The notes beneath the pieces were generated by a model. It saw nothing but the letters and a program-made list of their open reading frames with translations, was not told the DNA's origin and ran no database searches. From positions 186,001 through 250,000 of the forward strand of contig CAIRXW010000023.1 of NCBI GenBank assembly GCA_903882665.1: DNA of 64,000 nt. The letters are read 5' to 3'. A program made the position numbers and the translations under genes. This DNA is from an uncultured Chlorobiaceae bacterium. GTDB lineage: Bacteria > Bacteroidota > Chlorobiia > Chlorobiales > Chlorobiaceae. Positions 56,315 to 64,000 of the stretch are shown here, piece after piece. Every line of letters starts with the position of its first letter. The first letter of the stretch is position 1.

Positions 56315-57271
56315 TCAAGACTTCTGCTCCCGTCCAAGAAGTGCCTGGACGAACTCGGCACGGTCGAAAAGCTGAAGGTCGTCAATTTTCTCTCCGACAC
56401 CGATATATTTGACCGGCAGCTTCAGTTCACGTGAAATGGAGAGCACAATACCGCCTTTGGAGGTACCGTCAAGTTTGGTAACCACCAGACCGGTAACGTG
56501 GACAAACTTCGTAAATTCCCTTGCCTGTTGCACGGCATTCTGCCCGGTGGTGCCGTCAAGAACCAGCAACACCTCATGCGGTGCTTCGGGAATCCTCTTT
56601 TTTGCCACACGCATGATTTTGGCCAGCTCTTCCATCAGGTGGCTTTTGTTATGCAACCGCCCTGCGGTATCAACGAGCACAACGTCAGCATTTCTTGATA
56701 CCGCCGCACTGACGGCATCGTAGACCACCGAAGCAGGATCGGAGCCCTGTGCCTGACCGATCATGGGAACGCCTGCCCTGTCTGCCCATATCTGGAGCTG
56801 TTCATACGCTGCTGCCCTGAAGGTATCTGCCGCCGCTATAATCACTTTTTTGCCCGCTTTATCGTAATTATGGGCCAGCTTGGCAACACTGGTGGTTTTG
56901 CCGGCACCATTTACCCCGACAATTAAGATGACGTAAGGTTTTGCCGGAAGAGGTGCATCAAAATCAAGCGGATGCTCCTCTCCGGTTACCTCAAGCATGA
57001 GCTGAATCTCCTCCATCAGCATTTTGTTCAGCTCATCTTCCGAGTGGTAGGTCTCACTTTTTGCCCGTTCGGTGATCGCATCAACAATCCCGAGCGTGGT
57101 CTCCACACCAACATCGGCGGCAACCAGAATGGTTTCGAGCTCTTCAAGGAACTCTTCGTCTATCTCCGTTTTCCCTTTTGTGATGATGGCAAGTTTTTCC
57201 CGAAGCGTGTCGCGGGTTTTTTCGAGCCCTTCCTTCAGCCTTGATATTTTGAATTTGTCAAAAAAACCCAT
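56315..57271 (-). CDS. ftsY: Signal recognition particle receptor FtsY
   Basis: 318 residues from the ATG at 57271 (protein start GFFDKFKISRLKEGLEKTRD); the upstream frame has no family similarity. An N domain of four helices is followed by the G domain: G1 GVNGAGKTT (residues 119-127), DTFRAAAYEQLQ, G3 DTAGRLHNK, G4 TKLDGTSKGG and a final GVGEKIDDLQLFDRAEFV. It docks the SRP-ribosome complex at the membrane. The acidic A domain of E. coli is absent, as in many bacteria. Confidence 0.96.
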   Translation of the reverse strand: MGFFDKFKISRLKEGLEKTRDTLREKLAIITKGKTEIDEEFLEELETILVAADVGVETTLGIVDAITERAKSETYHSEDELNKMLMEEIQLMLEVTGEEHPLDFDAPLPAKPYVILIVGVNGAGKTTSVAKLAHNYDKAGKKVIIAAADTFRAAAYEQLQIWADRAGVPMIGQAQGSDPASVVYDAVSAAVSRNADVVLVDTAGRLHNKSHLMEELAKIMRVAKKRIPEAPHEVLLVLDGTTGQNAVQQAREFTKFVHVTGLVVTKLDGTSKGGIVLSISRELKLPVKYIGVGEKIDDLQLFDRAEFVQALLGREQKS

Positions 57272-57530
57272 AAAAAGCAGATATTGTCTTTCTGTTATTG
57301 AGAGTGAAACCCTTGCTGCGCAGCGGCGGGAATAGTGTGTGCCATGCCCCAACCCCAAGCGAAATTTAATTTACGTAAGTTCATACGCACCCCTTATTTC
57401 ACTGGTACTTCAGAACTTTTTGTTACAAATCTGTTGCAAAACAATGGAAATTGATTCTCATCAAACATGGAAAACGTAACTGATCGACTAAAATTTAAAT
57501 CAGTTTACAACGTATAGTAATATATCAATT

Positions 57531-57792
57531 TTGAATCACCCTTTAAGCATCCAATTAACTGCCCCCACCCTAAAGTTCCCCCTCAACCAACAAAAACTCA
57601 AACCACTCCACCACCGCCACGTAAAACTCTACCCCGACCTCGGAGCCTGCGAAAAATGGCAAACCATAGCTGCCAGCCTGCCCAACGTCACCGTATCCAC
57701 CATCCTCGAAAAACGAGCCAACTCAGTCGACCGAACCCAGTGCCTCCGACCTCGCCGACCACTTCTTCGACGTACACTATCCGCCATTTTGA
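57531..57792 (+). pseudogene. Frameshifted fragment resembling DUF6371 (mobile-element protein)
   Basis: The frame from 57531 reads HHRHVKLYPDLGACEKWQ and then NVTVSTILEKRANSVD, after which sense moves to another frame as SDLADHFFDVHYPPF and a stop at 57790-57792. This pattern (V-x-L-x-P-D-x-G ... K-W ... V-S-x-x-L-E ... D-L-A-D-x) resembles the C-terminal Toprim-like DUF6371 domain of Bacteroidetes/Chlorobi mobile elements. The N-terminal part is missing and a frameshift lies near 57745, so it is a remnant. The rest of the region 57272-58031 shows no intact gene; a short open frame at 57845-58099 (SDLLKGEAEFQPSDICVITQ) may be another fragment. Confidence 0.45.
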
Positions 57793-58031
57793 ACAAAAAA
57801 ACCGGTAATTCTTTTGCAGAACCTTTCTTTTTGTCCTGTTTCAGTAATATCTTGACAAGGATACAAACTGGAGCTTCTTGTCCGACTTGTTGAAGGGTGA
57901 AGCAGAGTTTCAGCCATCAGATATCTGCGTTATTACACAGAAAAGAGATGTCAGCTTTTTCAGAATTCGGCGGATCGGTCTTGAAAATGTTAGGGCTGAA
58001 AAGAATAAAACAATCGAACTGAAGGAACACG

Positions 58032-58523
58032 ATGATACTCACAATAGTCATTGGAGTGGCACTTCTAATAATAATTGGCATCGGCACGGGATGCCTTAGC
58101 TATCAAATAGGTTGCGCGGGTTGGTGGGGTCCGTATCTTCAAAATTTATCCGCCGAACTGATCGGAATTGCATTGGGTATATTGAGTGCCTTTTTCATAG
58201 CGAAGATATTGGCCGGACAAGCACTGAAATCAGTGGCTCCAAGTATACTGAAACTAATAAAGACTCTTCGGGAGAAGGGCAAGATTGATGGTGAAATCGC
58301 TCGCGCATTGGTCGTCACCGCAGTGACGATCTTGAGAGAAGCAAACGTTATCGACATGCGTACAAAATTGAGTGAAACTTCTAAAGAAACTATTTGCCCC
58401 GTATGTGGTCTAGACGTGAAAGCGGGGCCATGCATGCATTGTCATCTTCCAGAAGCGCTATGGGATTTCAGTTCAGGTCGCCCTAACAATACGAAGCATA
58501 TTGATTCGGCATCCAATGGATAA
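58032..58523 (+). CDS. Small membrane protein with C-terminal zinc ribbon
   Basis: 163 residues with AAGGA 7 bases upstream of the ATG. Two predicted membrane helices occur at residues 2-22 (MILTIVIGVALLIIIGIGT) and about 41-63 (ELIGIALGILSAFFIAKILA). A charged helical part with several Lys follows, then a four-Cys ribbon CPVCGLDVKAGPCMHCH near residues 117-133. No named family recognised. It lies in the accessory island just upstream of an IS element, with an orphan antitoxin-like gene on the other side. It may be a regulatory or toxin-like membrane protein; that is speculation. Confidence 0.6.
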   Translation: MILTIVIGVALLIIIGIGTGCLSYQIGCAGWWGPYLQNLSAELIGIALGILSAFFIAKILAGQALKSVAPSILKLIKTLREKGKIDGEIARALVVTAVTILREANVIDMRTKLSETSKETICPVCGLDVKAGPCMHCHLPEALWDFSSGRPNNTKHIDSASNG

Positions 58524-58757
58524 AGTTATGTACAAGTGTCAGTGCTGGCCGCGCCGGTGTTTGCTACTTTAGGTGTATATCAGCAAGCACAGCACAATTT
58601 TTTGCAAAATATATTTGATGACAGTCGGGCCTATACGACTGGATGGGCTCTGTAAAGATGATTTTGTCAGGGGTATCTGTAAGTTATTCAAAAACAAGTC
58701 ATTAATGATAGTGTTTAATGAAGATTTTAGCTCTTATGAATTTTACAGATAATTATA

Positions 58758-60081
58758 CACTGGTGTCCGGTTGTTGAAAAAATTAACACTGTTTATCGCC
58801 TAATAATAAAACAAGTTATGATACGTTTTTGGTCGTCACCGACTTGAAAAAAACTTGTTATTTTTATCATTCCATAATTTTTAGAAAAGGGATGATAAAT
58901 GTATACAGGAAAAACCATTTTTGCTCAACTCCAGGAACATTTGCCTATTCATCAATTTAGAGTTTGTGTCAAACGTTACGGAGGTAATCATAAGGTACAA
59001 TCGTTTACCTGCCTGGATCAATATCTCTGTTTATTTTTTGCTCAATTAACCTATCGAGAAAGTCTTCGAGATATTACAACCTGTTTACTTGGTATGCAAA
59101 ACAAACTCTATCATATGGGCATACGAGGTACAATAGCTCGAAGTACATTAGCAGATGCAAATGAAAAACGAGATTGGAGAATTTACCAGGATTTTGCTCA
59201 AATCCTAATTCATCATGCAAGAGAACTATATTGTAAAGATTCATTCGGAGTGACACTTGAAGAAACTGTTTATGCTTTAGATTCGACAACGATTGATTTG
59301 TGTCTTTCCTTGTTTCCTTGGGCAAAGTTTCGGACACACAAAGGAGCTGTTAAAATGCACACATTATTAGACTTACGAGGCAGTATTCCTTCTTTTATAG
59401 CTATTACTGATGGTAAGGTTCACGATGTAAATATTCTCGATATGCTAATTATTGAACCGGGTTCTTTCTACATTATGGATCGTGGTTATATTGACTTTGA
59501 GCGATTATTTCATATTAATCAATCTCAAGGATTCTTTGTCACAAGAGGTAAATCAAATTTATGTTTTAGACGACAGTACTCTCACCCCATCGATGAATCT
59601 ACCAATGTTCGATGTGACCAAACCATAAAGCTTACAAGTGTTAAATCAGCAAAAGAATATCCGGATAAGATGAGAAGAATCAAGTATGCTGATCCCGAAA
59701 CTGGTAAACTGTATGTGTTTTTAACAAATAATTTTACTCTTCCTGCTCAGGCCATTGCACAACTTTATAAAAGCAGGTGGAAGATTGAGCTTTTCTTTAA
59801 ATGGATTAAACAACATTTGCGAATCAAGGCATTTTATGGTACTTCAGAAAACGCTGTTAAAACACAAATTTGGACAGCAATCTCAGTATATGTGCTTATT
59901 GCATTAATAAAAAAACGCATGAATTTAGATATATCTCTCTACACGTTTCTACAAATTTTGAGTGTCAGTGTTTTTGAGAAAGTCGATATAAATCAATTAG
60001 TTACAAATTCTGCTGGCACGATTGAGAATACCTATACCTCTAACCAGTTAGATTTATTCAACTTATAGCCGGACAGTAGTG
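58758..60081 (+). mobile_element. IS4-family insertion sequence, complete
   Basis: The left end CACTGGTGTCCGG (58758-58770) and the complement of the right end, CACTACTGTCCGG (60069-60081), match at 11 of 13 positions and flank the transposase gene closely. Length is about 1324 bp. No target-site duplication is evident at these borders, so the exact ends may be a few bases off or a flank has changed. The element is AT-richer than the chromosome around it, consistent with transfer. Confidence 0.8.
58899..60068 (+). CDS. IS4-family DDE transposase
   Basis: A 389-residue transposase of the group with an N-terminal DUF4372-like region (CVKRYGGNHKVQSFTCLDQY). Catalytic residues are visible: Asp in YALDSTTIDLCLS, Asp in FYIMDRGYIDFERL, and Glu in YKSRWKIELFFKWIKQHLRI, the Y-x2-R-x3-E-x6-K signature of IS4. 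The reading frame is intact, so the element may still be active. Its stop lies on the edge of the right inverted repeat. Confidence 0.93.
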   Translation: MYTGKTIFAQLQEHLPIHQFRVCVKRYGGNHKVQSFTCLDQYLCLFFAQLTYRESLRDITTCLLGMQNKLYHMGIRGTIARSTLADANEKRDWRIYQDFAQILIHHARELYCKDSFGVTLEETVYALDSTTIDLCLSLFPWAKFRTHKGAVKMHTLLDLRGSIPSFIAITDGKVHDVNILDMLIIEPGSFYIMDRGYIDFERLFHINQSQGFFVTRGKSNLCFRRQYSHPIDESTNVRCDQTIKLTSVKSAKEYPDKMRRIKYADPETGKLYVFLTNNFTLPAQAIAQLYKSRWKIELFFKWIKQHLRIKAFYGTSENAVKTQIWTAISVYVLIALIKKRMNLDISLYTFLQILSVSVFEKVDINQLVTNSAGTIENTYTSNQLDLFNL

Positions 60082-60187
60082 GAGATCTATATCAAAATCA
60101 CTATGGGTGCTCCCGGCACAAGTGTCATCTGTATTTCATTTCATATTGCTGAACATAAAATCTCGTATCCATTTAAAAGTTAAAACG

Positions 60188-61195
60188 ATGAGAAGCCCGA
60201 TAACAGGCAGGGAAATGACCCTGAAACGGGAACAGCGGATCATGGGATTCCGTAAAAATAACTATCCGGTTCAATACCACTATTACTACTGCAACGATAG
60301 TAAGCAGCAGTTCACCAGCACTGAGCTTGATGAGATTAACCTGATTCAGGTGTACAATCAGTACCGGGATGAGCATAACCTCCCTTTTCCGGAAGAGATA
60401 AGCGCAATAAGGGCGTCCTACGAATTGTCAGCAGCCAAAATTGCGGAAATACTCGGGTTAGGAACAAACACCTACCGAAACTATGAGCAGGGTGAGGTTC
60501 CCAGTGAATCGAATGCCCGACTGATACAGGTTGCTCAAGAGCCGGAGGAGTTTAAGAAAATTGTACACCTGAGTGGCGCTTTGCAGGGAAAACAACAGGA
60601 AAAACTGACTGCGAGGATTGAACACCTGATAGAAAGTCGTAAAAAAACAAGTTGTGTTGATCTTGAAGAGTATTTTCTTGGTTCAAAACTGCCCGATGAA
60701 TATTCCGGTTACAGAAGACCCTGCCTCGGAAAACTCTGCGAAATGGTTCTCTTTTTTGCGGAACAACTTAAACCATGGAAGACCAAGCTGAACAAACTGC
60801 TCTTCTATGCTGATTTCCTGCACTTTAAAACAACCGGATATTCGATCAGTGGCACCCGTTATTGTGCAATTTCCATGGGCCCGGTACCGGATAATTTTAA
60901 CAGCATATTTGAGTGGATTGAAAAACAGGGTGATGTCACTGTTGAAGAAAAGGAATTTCACAATGGCGGAACAGGTGAACAATTTTTTCCTGGAAATGGT
61001 CGTACATTCAATGCCAAAATGTTTTCAGCGGAAGAGCTGCATACGTTAACAATAGTAGCCGAAACTTTTTCCCGTATCAGTACCAGAGAAATTATCAGGA
61101 TCAGCCATGAAGAAAAAGCATGGATTGAAAATGTTCACGCAAAGAGCCAGATGATCAGCTACCTCAAGTACGGGTTTGACTTGAAAGCCGTTTAA
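60188..61195 (+). CDS. MqsA/HTH - Panacea (SocA/DUF4065) antitoxin-like fusion
   Basis: 335 residues from the ATG at 60188; upstream codons to 60107 are not family-like. The N-terminal about 50 residues are a degenerate MqsA-type ribbon (SPITGREMTLKREQRIMGFR; only one of the expected cysteines remains, in YYYCNDS). Residues about 70-115 are an XRE-type HTH (IRASYELSAAKIAEILGLGT). Residues about 195-325 are a Panacea/SocA-type domain (KLNKLLFYADFLHFKTTGYS, AISMGPVPDNFNSIFEWIEK). Such proteins are known as antitoxins that neutralise diverse toxins and repress their operon. No standard toxin gene adjoins it: the IS lies upstream and a convergent MFS gene downstream. Confidence 0.82.
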   Translation: MRSPITGREMTLKREQRIMGFRKNNYPVQYHYYYCNDSKQQFTSTELDEINLIQVYNQYRDEHNLPFPEEISAIRASYELSAAKIAEILGLGTNTYRNYEQGEVPSESNARLIQVAQEPEEFKKIVHLSGALQGKQQEKLTARIEHLIESRKKTSCVDLEEYFLGSKLPDEYSGYRRPCLGKLCEMVLFFAEQLKPWKTKLNKLLFYADFLHFKTTGYSISGTRYCAISMGPVPDNFNSIFEWIEKQGDVTVEEKEFHNGGTGEQFFPGNGRTFNAKMFSAEELHTLTIVAETFSRISTREIIRISHEEKAWIENVHAKSQMISYLKYGFDLKAV

Positions 61196-61198
61196 GCA

Positions 61199-62509
61199 TT
61201 ACGACGCCTGGTAGCTGCTATAGGCCTTGCGTACCCCACGGCTGGTAAAAATGAGTGTCACCGCCGCCAGAATTGTTACGAGACAGCCGAGGCGGATGGC
61301 AAACCCGGTGCCGAAGTGTTCGGAGAGATAGCCTATTTCAAGGTTGCCAATTGGCATGAAGCCCATGAAAATCATCATGTAGAGGCTCATCACCCTGCCA
61401 CGGAAACGGTCGTCAACAGTGCTCTGGATGGTGGCGCTGATGGTTGATACGGCTGAAACAAGCCCGAATCCGCTGACAAAGAGAAAGGCAAGCGCCACAG
61501 GAAGTGCGGTAGTATAGGTAAAGCCGATAAGGGCGAGAGCGAAGAGGATTGTTCCGCCGGCAATAAAGACAAGGCGGTCAATCTTTCGGGAGTAGATGGA
61601 GACGAGCACGGTGCCAACAACCGAGCCGAGACCCGACACGCCGTAGAGGTAGCCCATGCCTGACGCATCCATGCCGAAGGTACGCTTGGCAATAACAGGC
61701 AGCATGGTAACGTAAGACCATGCAAAAATTGAGATGACCGCAATAAACAAGATACTTGTTCTGATCAGTGGATGATTCCAGGAATAGTGCAGCCCCTCCC
61801 TGATTGCCTGCAGGGGATTCTGTGTGTTTTTTGCGACCGGCTCTTTTTGCGTGTTCTTCATGGAGAGCAGGGAGAGGAGAACGGCAAAAAAACTGACCCC
61901 GTTGACCAGAAAGGCGCTGCCCGTACCGGTAGCCGATATCAAAAAACCGGCAATGGCGGGCCCGATAACCCGTGAAACGTTATAGATCGCTGAATTCATG
62001 GCAATGGCTGAGGGGAGATGTTCCCGCTCCACAATTTCGCTGAGAAAAGCCTGGAGTGCGGGCACGTTGAGGGCATTCACACAGCCAAGAAGAAATGAAA
62101 GCACAAGAATAATCCAGATAGTCACCGTACCAGTCACAGCAAAAATGCCAAGGATAAACGCAAGCAGCATGGCCGCAGACTGCGTCCAGAGCAGAATGGT
62201 GCGCCTTGGATAACGGTCAACAACAACGCCTCCAAAGAGAGAGAGAAAGAGGGTTGGCAGTGTGGAGGCCGCAGCGGCAAGCCCCACGTCAAAGGCTGAA
62301 CCGGTTATTTCGAGCACCAGCCACCCCTGCGCCACCATCTGTATCCAGGTGCCAACCATAGAGATCACCTGCCCCGGAAAATAGCGCCGGAAATTCTGAC
62401 TCTCAAAGGCGGGAAACGCTGAAAGCAGTTGGCCGGAAAGGCCTCGACGCCTTCGAGGCTCCGTCATTTCAGGATTGGTTGGGGTGGCCGGTTCAGCAGG
62501 TAAAATCAT
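61199..62509 (-). CDS. Major facilitator superfamily exporter (12 TM)
   Basis: 436 residues with about 12 membrane helices. Family marks are GGVVVDRYPRRTILL after helix 2 (motif A, G-x3-D-R-x-x-R-R), FLLGCVNALNVPALQAFLSE and NSAIYNVSRVIGPAIAGFLI. It resembles the MFS_3/enterobactin exporter (EntS) group. It probably exports a small molecule or drug by proton antiport; the substrate is unknown. It converges with the Panacea-type gene (3-base gap). Confidence 0.88.
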   Translation of the reverse strand: MILPAEPATPTNPEMTEPRRRRGLSGQLLSAFPAFESQNFRRYFPGQVISMVGTWIQMVAQGWLVLEITGSAFDVGLAAAASTLPTLFLSLFGGVVVDRYPRRTILLWTQSAAMLLAFILGIFAVTGTVTIWIILVLSFLLGCVNALNVPALQAFLSEIVEREHLPSAIAMNSAIYNVSRVIGPAIAGFLISATGTGSAFLVNGVSFFAVLLSLLSMKNTQKEPVAKNTQNPLQAIREGLHYSWNHPLIRTSILFIAVISIFAWSYVTMLPVIAKRTFGMDASGMGYLYGVSGLGSVVGTVLVSIYSRKIDRLVFIAGGTILFALALIGFTYTTALPVALAFLFVSGFGLVSAVSTISATIQSTVDDRFRGRVMSLYMMIFMGFMPIGNLEIGYLSEHFGTGFAIRLGCLVTILAAVTLIFTSRGVRKAYSSYQAS

Positions 62510-62776
62510 CGCATCAAAACATCTTCAGTTATACTCATTCTTCAGCGTTCAAAGGTATCAAAAGAAAGCGAAATCTCTTGCTGATTTAGCACCGATACCA
62601 GAGAAAACAGGTTACGGCTGAAAGCGAAGAGCCATCGGCTGATTGATCATAAGAGATGCAATTCTCTTCCTCTTTCAAAAGAAATAGCCGTACATTAACG
62701 CAGCCATTACCGATGACAATGGTGATGGTCATTGTGTTAATTTTTATCAACAACAATAAAAAAAGGAGTTTTTCCA

Positions 62777-63322
62777 ATGAATGTTGTTAATCCGGAAGCT
62801 ATCGGGTTGTTCGGGCTGATGATCACCGTCTGGGTGTTCGGACTTGAACAGTTGGGATTCGGGCTTGACAAAGAGACAGATCACGCAAAACTGGGACGCA
62901 ATCTTGCCCATATCGCCCTCTGGTTCGGCGGTGTTGCTCAGCTTTTCACGGCTGCCTGCATGTATCTGTTCGACATGGGGTTGCCTGCTGACATCAGGAT
63001 TTACCTCGGCACCATCTTTGCTACATACGGGCTTTTCTGGGTTATTGTCGCCATGCATTTCTACAACCCCGGCGACAAAAAAATCTATGCCCACATGTTT
63101 CTCGGCATTTTTTTCATCACGGCGGTTTTCAGCTACAAGGCCATTCTTCTTGGTAAAATCTGGCCTTTAGCCACGGTGCTGCTCCTCATCAACCTGCTGA
63201 CCATCCTGCTGCCGTTTACGTGGTACAAACAGAACACTGTCATTACAAAGATCTGTGGCGCAACGAATGTTGCTATCGGCCTTTGCGCCATTCCACTGCT
63301 CTTCAAAGCCCTGGGCGTGTAA
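62777..63322 (+). CDS. GPR1/FUN34/YaaH (SatP) family membrane protein
   Basis: A 181-residue, six-helix protein. The family signature NPEAIGLFGLMITVWVFGLE is at the N-terminus (N-P-x-x-x-G-L), as in acetate/succinate channels SatP/YaaH. A good AAAGGAG precedes the start. It may move acetate or similar short acids, which green sulfur bacteria assimilate photoheterotrophically; that role is inference. A hairpin follows its stop. Confidence 0.85.
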   Translation: MNVVNPEAIGLFGLMITVWVFGLEQLGFGLDKETDHAKLGRNLAHIALWFGGVAQLFTAACMYLFDMGLPADIRIYLGTIFATYGLFWVIVAMHFYNPGDKKIYAHMFLGIFFITAVFSYKAILLGKIWPLATVLLLINLLTILLPFTWYKQNTVITKICGATNVAIGLCAIPLLFKALGV

Positions 63323-63339
63323 CCCTTCTTGCCCATCTT

Positions 63340-63376
63340 GCCCGAAACAGCCATCAGTTTTACGGCTGTTTCGGGC
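63340..63376 (+). terminator. Hairpin after the SatP-like gene
   Basis: GCCCGAAACAGCC pairs with GGCTGTTTCGGGC (13 bp, 11-base loop). There is no T-tract after it, so it may stabilise the mRNA end rather than terminate by itself. Confidence 0.55.
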
Positions 63377-63539
63377 CGCACCGATAACCACCCCACGTTT
63401 CAGCTCCATAAACTCTGCTCTGATTATCTTTTTACTCCTTACACGTCAATTGCTTATTTTGACGTTCGTTCTCGTATTTCAACGAGGCAAAAAAAACTGA
63501 TCCGCTGAAAAAAAAGACATTGCCCGAACAGGTTAGCCA

Positions 63540-64000
63540 ATGATTGCACTGCATATCTCCATATTTGACGGCTTCCCGTTCCTTTGGAGCGAGGGAAAGA
63601 AGATCGGTATGCTGAAAGAGTTGCGACTGGCAATGGATGGCATTCGCATGATTTCCCTGCGCAGCAACACCACAAAAGAGTTTTGTGTCTGGCTGCCCTG
63701 CAGGGAAGAAAAACCTGTTCCATCTTCTCCGCTTGTCGGCACAGGGCCCGAAATGATGGGCGAAGAGAGCCTCAAAGCGTTTCCGATTACTGCGCTTCGG
63801 CTGAATGCCACGTCTCTGCATGAGCTTTCCCTGCTCTCCGAAAAGGGCAACATTCCCGGAAGTGGCGTCATCTTCGGAAGCTCTCTCCTCTGGATACGGC
63901 AAGTTCGAAAAATTGCACTGAATATCATCAGAAGCCAGTCGCTGCTGCCTTCGATGGTCAGAAAAGATACATTCCAGGAGGCCCTGTGGCAGCCGTTCCC
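63540..64000 (+). CDS. N-terminus of a probable SNF2-family helicase (3' end outside window)
   Basis: An open frame from the ATG at 63540 runs to the window end (153 codons). It begins MIALHISIFDGFPFLWSEGK, which resembles the N-terminus of bacterial SNF2/Rad54-like ATPases (L-H-x-x-W/F ... F-L-W-x-E), whose first several hundred residues precede the helicase motifs. The helicase motor is not in the window, so the call rests on that start alone. No strong Shine-Dalgarno is seen. Longer minus-strand frames over the same bases are not supported. Confidence 0.5.
   Translation, partial: MIALHISIFDGFPFLWSEGKKIGMLKELRLAMDGIRMISLRSNTTKEFCVWLPCREEKPVPSSPLVGTGPEMMGEESLKAFPITALRLNATSLHELSLLSEKGNIPGSGVIFGSSLLWIRQVRKIALNIIRSQSLLPSMVRKDTFQEALWQPF

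Noticed and set aside
57272..57358. Longer N-terminus of FtsY
   Set aside because: The upstream codons lack similarity; GFFDKFK at 57271 is the typical start.
57845..58099. Short gene SDLLKGEAEFQPSDICVITQ... upstream of the zinc-ribbon protein
   Set aside because: Starts only at TTG, overlaps the better-supported gene at 58032, and matches no family I know; at most a fragment.

Overview
The window looks like chromosomal DNA of a green sulfur bacterium (Chlorobiaceae; Chlorobium or Pelodictyon type). The main evidence is the bacteriochlorophyll block with two tandem, full-length BchH-type magnesium chelatase large subunits followed by BchM and an oxygen-independent BchE cyclase. Green sulfur bacteria are known to carry several BchH paralogues (BchH, BchS, BchT). 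No rRNA, tRNA or CRISPR array was recognised.

Layout. 1-856: C-terminal end of a TonB-dependent outer-membrane receptor. 1013-11356: bchS-like gene, bchH, bchM and bchE on the + strand, bounded by hairpin terminators. 11444-11715: a deletion-fused relic of a YefM/YoeB toxin-antitoxin pair. 11841-34024: a long run of minus-strand genes. It is bounded by two giant paralogous repeat-rich secreted-type proteins (RTX-1, 1845 aa; RTX-2, 1746 aa). Between them lie a subtilisin-like protease, a UDP-glucuronate-decarboxylase-like enzyme, three or four glycosyltransferases (including a GT9-type fusion), a DUF6165-like protein and an adenylate-forming ligase. RTX-1, RTX-2 and the protease share one short repeat module (W-E-Y-L-A-S ... 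D-L-x-x-W-L ... H-Y ... G-R). I read the block as a cell-surface or exported-protein and glycan locus.

34426-40703: more sugar enzymes (an epimerase/dehydratase, a GT4, a 982-aa methyltransferase-GT4 fusion and a GT2). 40892-46960: envelope genes lpxL-like, rfaE2-like and a TamB-like protein. 47026-57271: housekeeping genes coaBC, family-4 uracil-DNA glycosylase, dnaB, ptsI, ppiD-like, pcm, an FkbM-like methyltransferase and ftsY.

57272-61195: a small AT-richer accessory island. It holds a frameshifted DUF6371-like fragment, a two-helix membrane protein with a C-terminal zinc ribbon, a complete IS4-family element with recognisable terminal inverted repeats, and an orphan MqsA-HTH/Panacea-type antitoxin-like protein. 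61199-64000: an MFS exporter, a GPR1/FUN34/YaaH (SatP) membrane protein, and the N-terminus of a probable SNF2-family helicase that runs off the window.

How the parts fit. The bch block runs from protoporphyrin IX to the isocyclic ring: Mg insertion (BchH/S), methyl esterification (BchM) and ring closure (BchE). The most distinctive region is the pair of giant RTX paralogues and the module-sharing protease around a glycan gene run, which suggests a glycosylated, calcium-dependent surface layer or adhesin with its own protease. That system-level reading is inference; no type I secretion genes are visible here.
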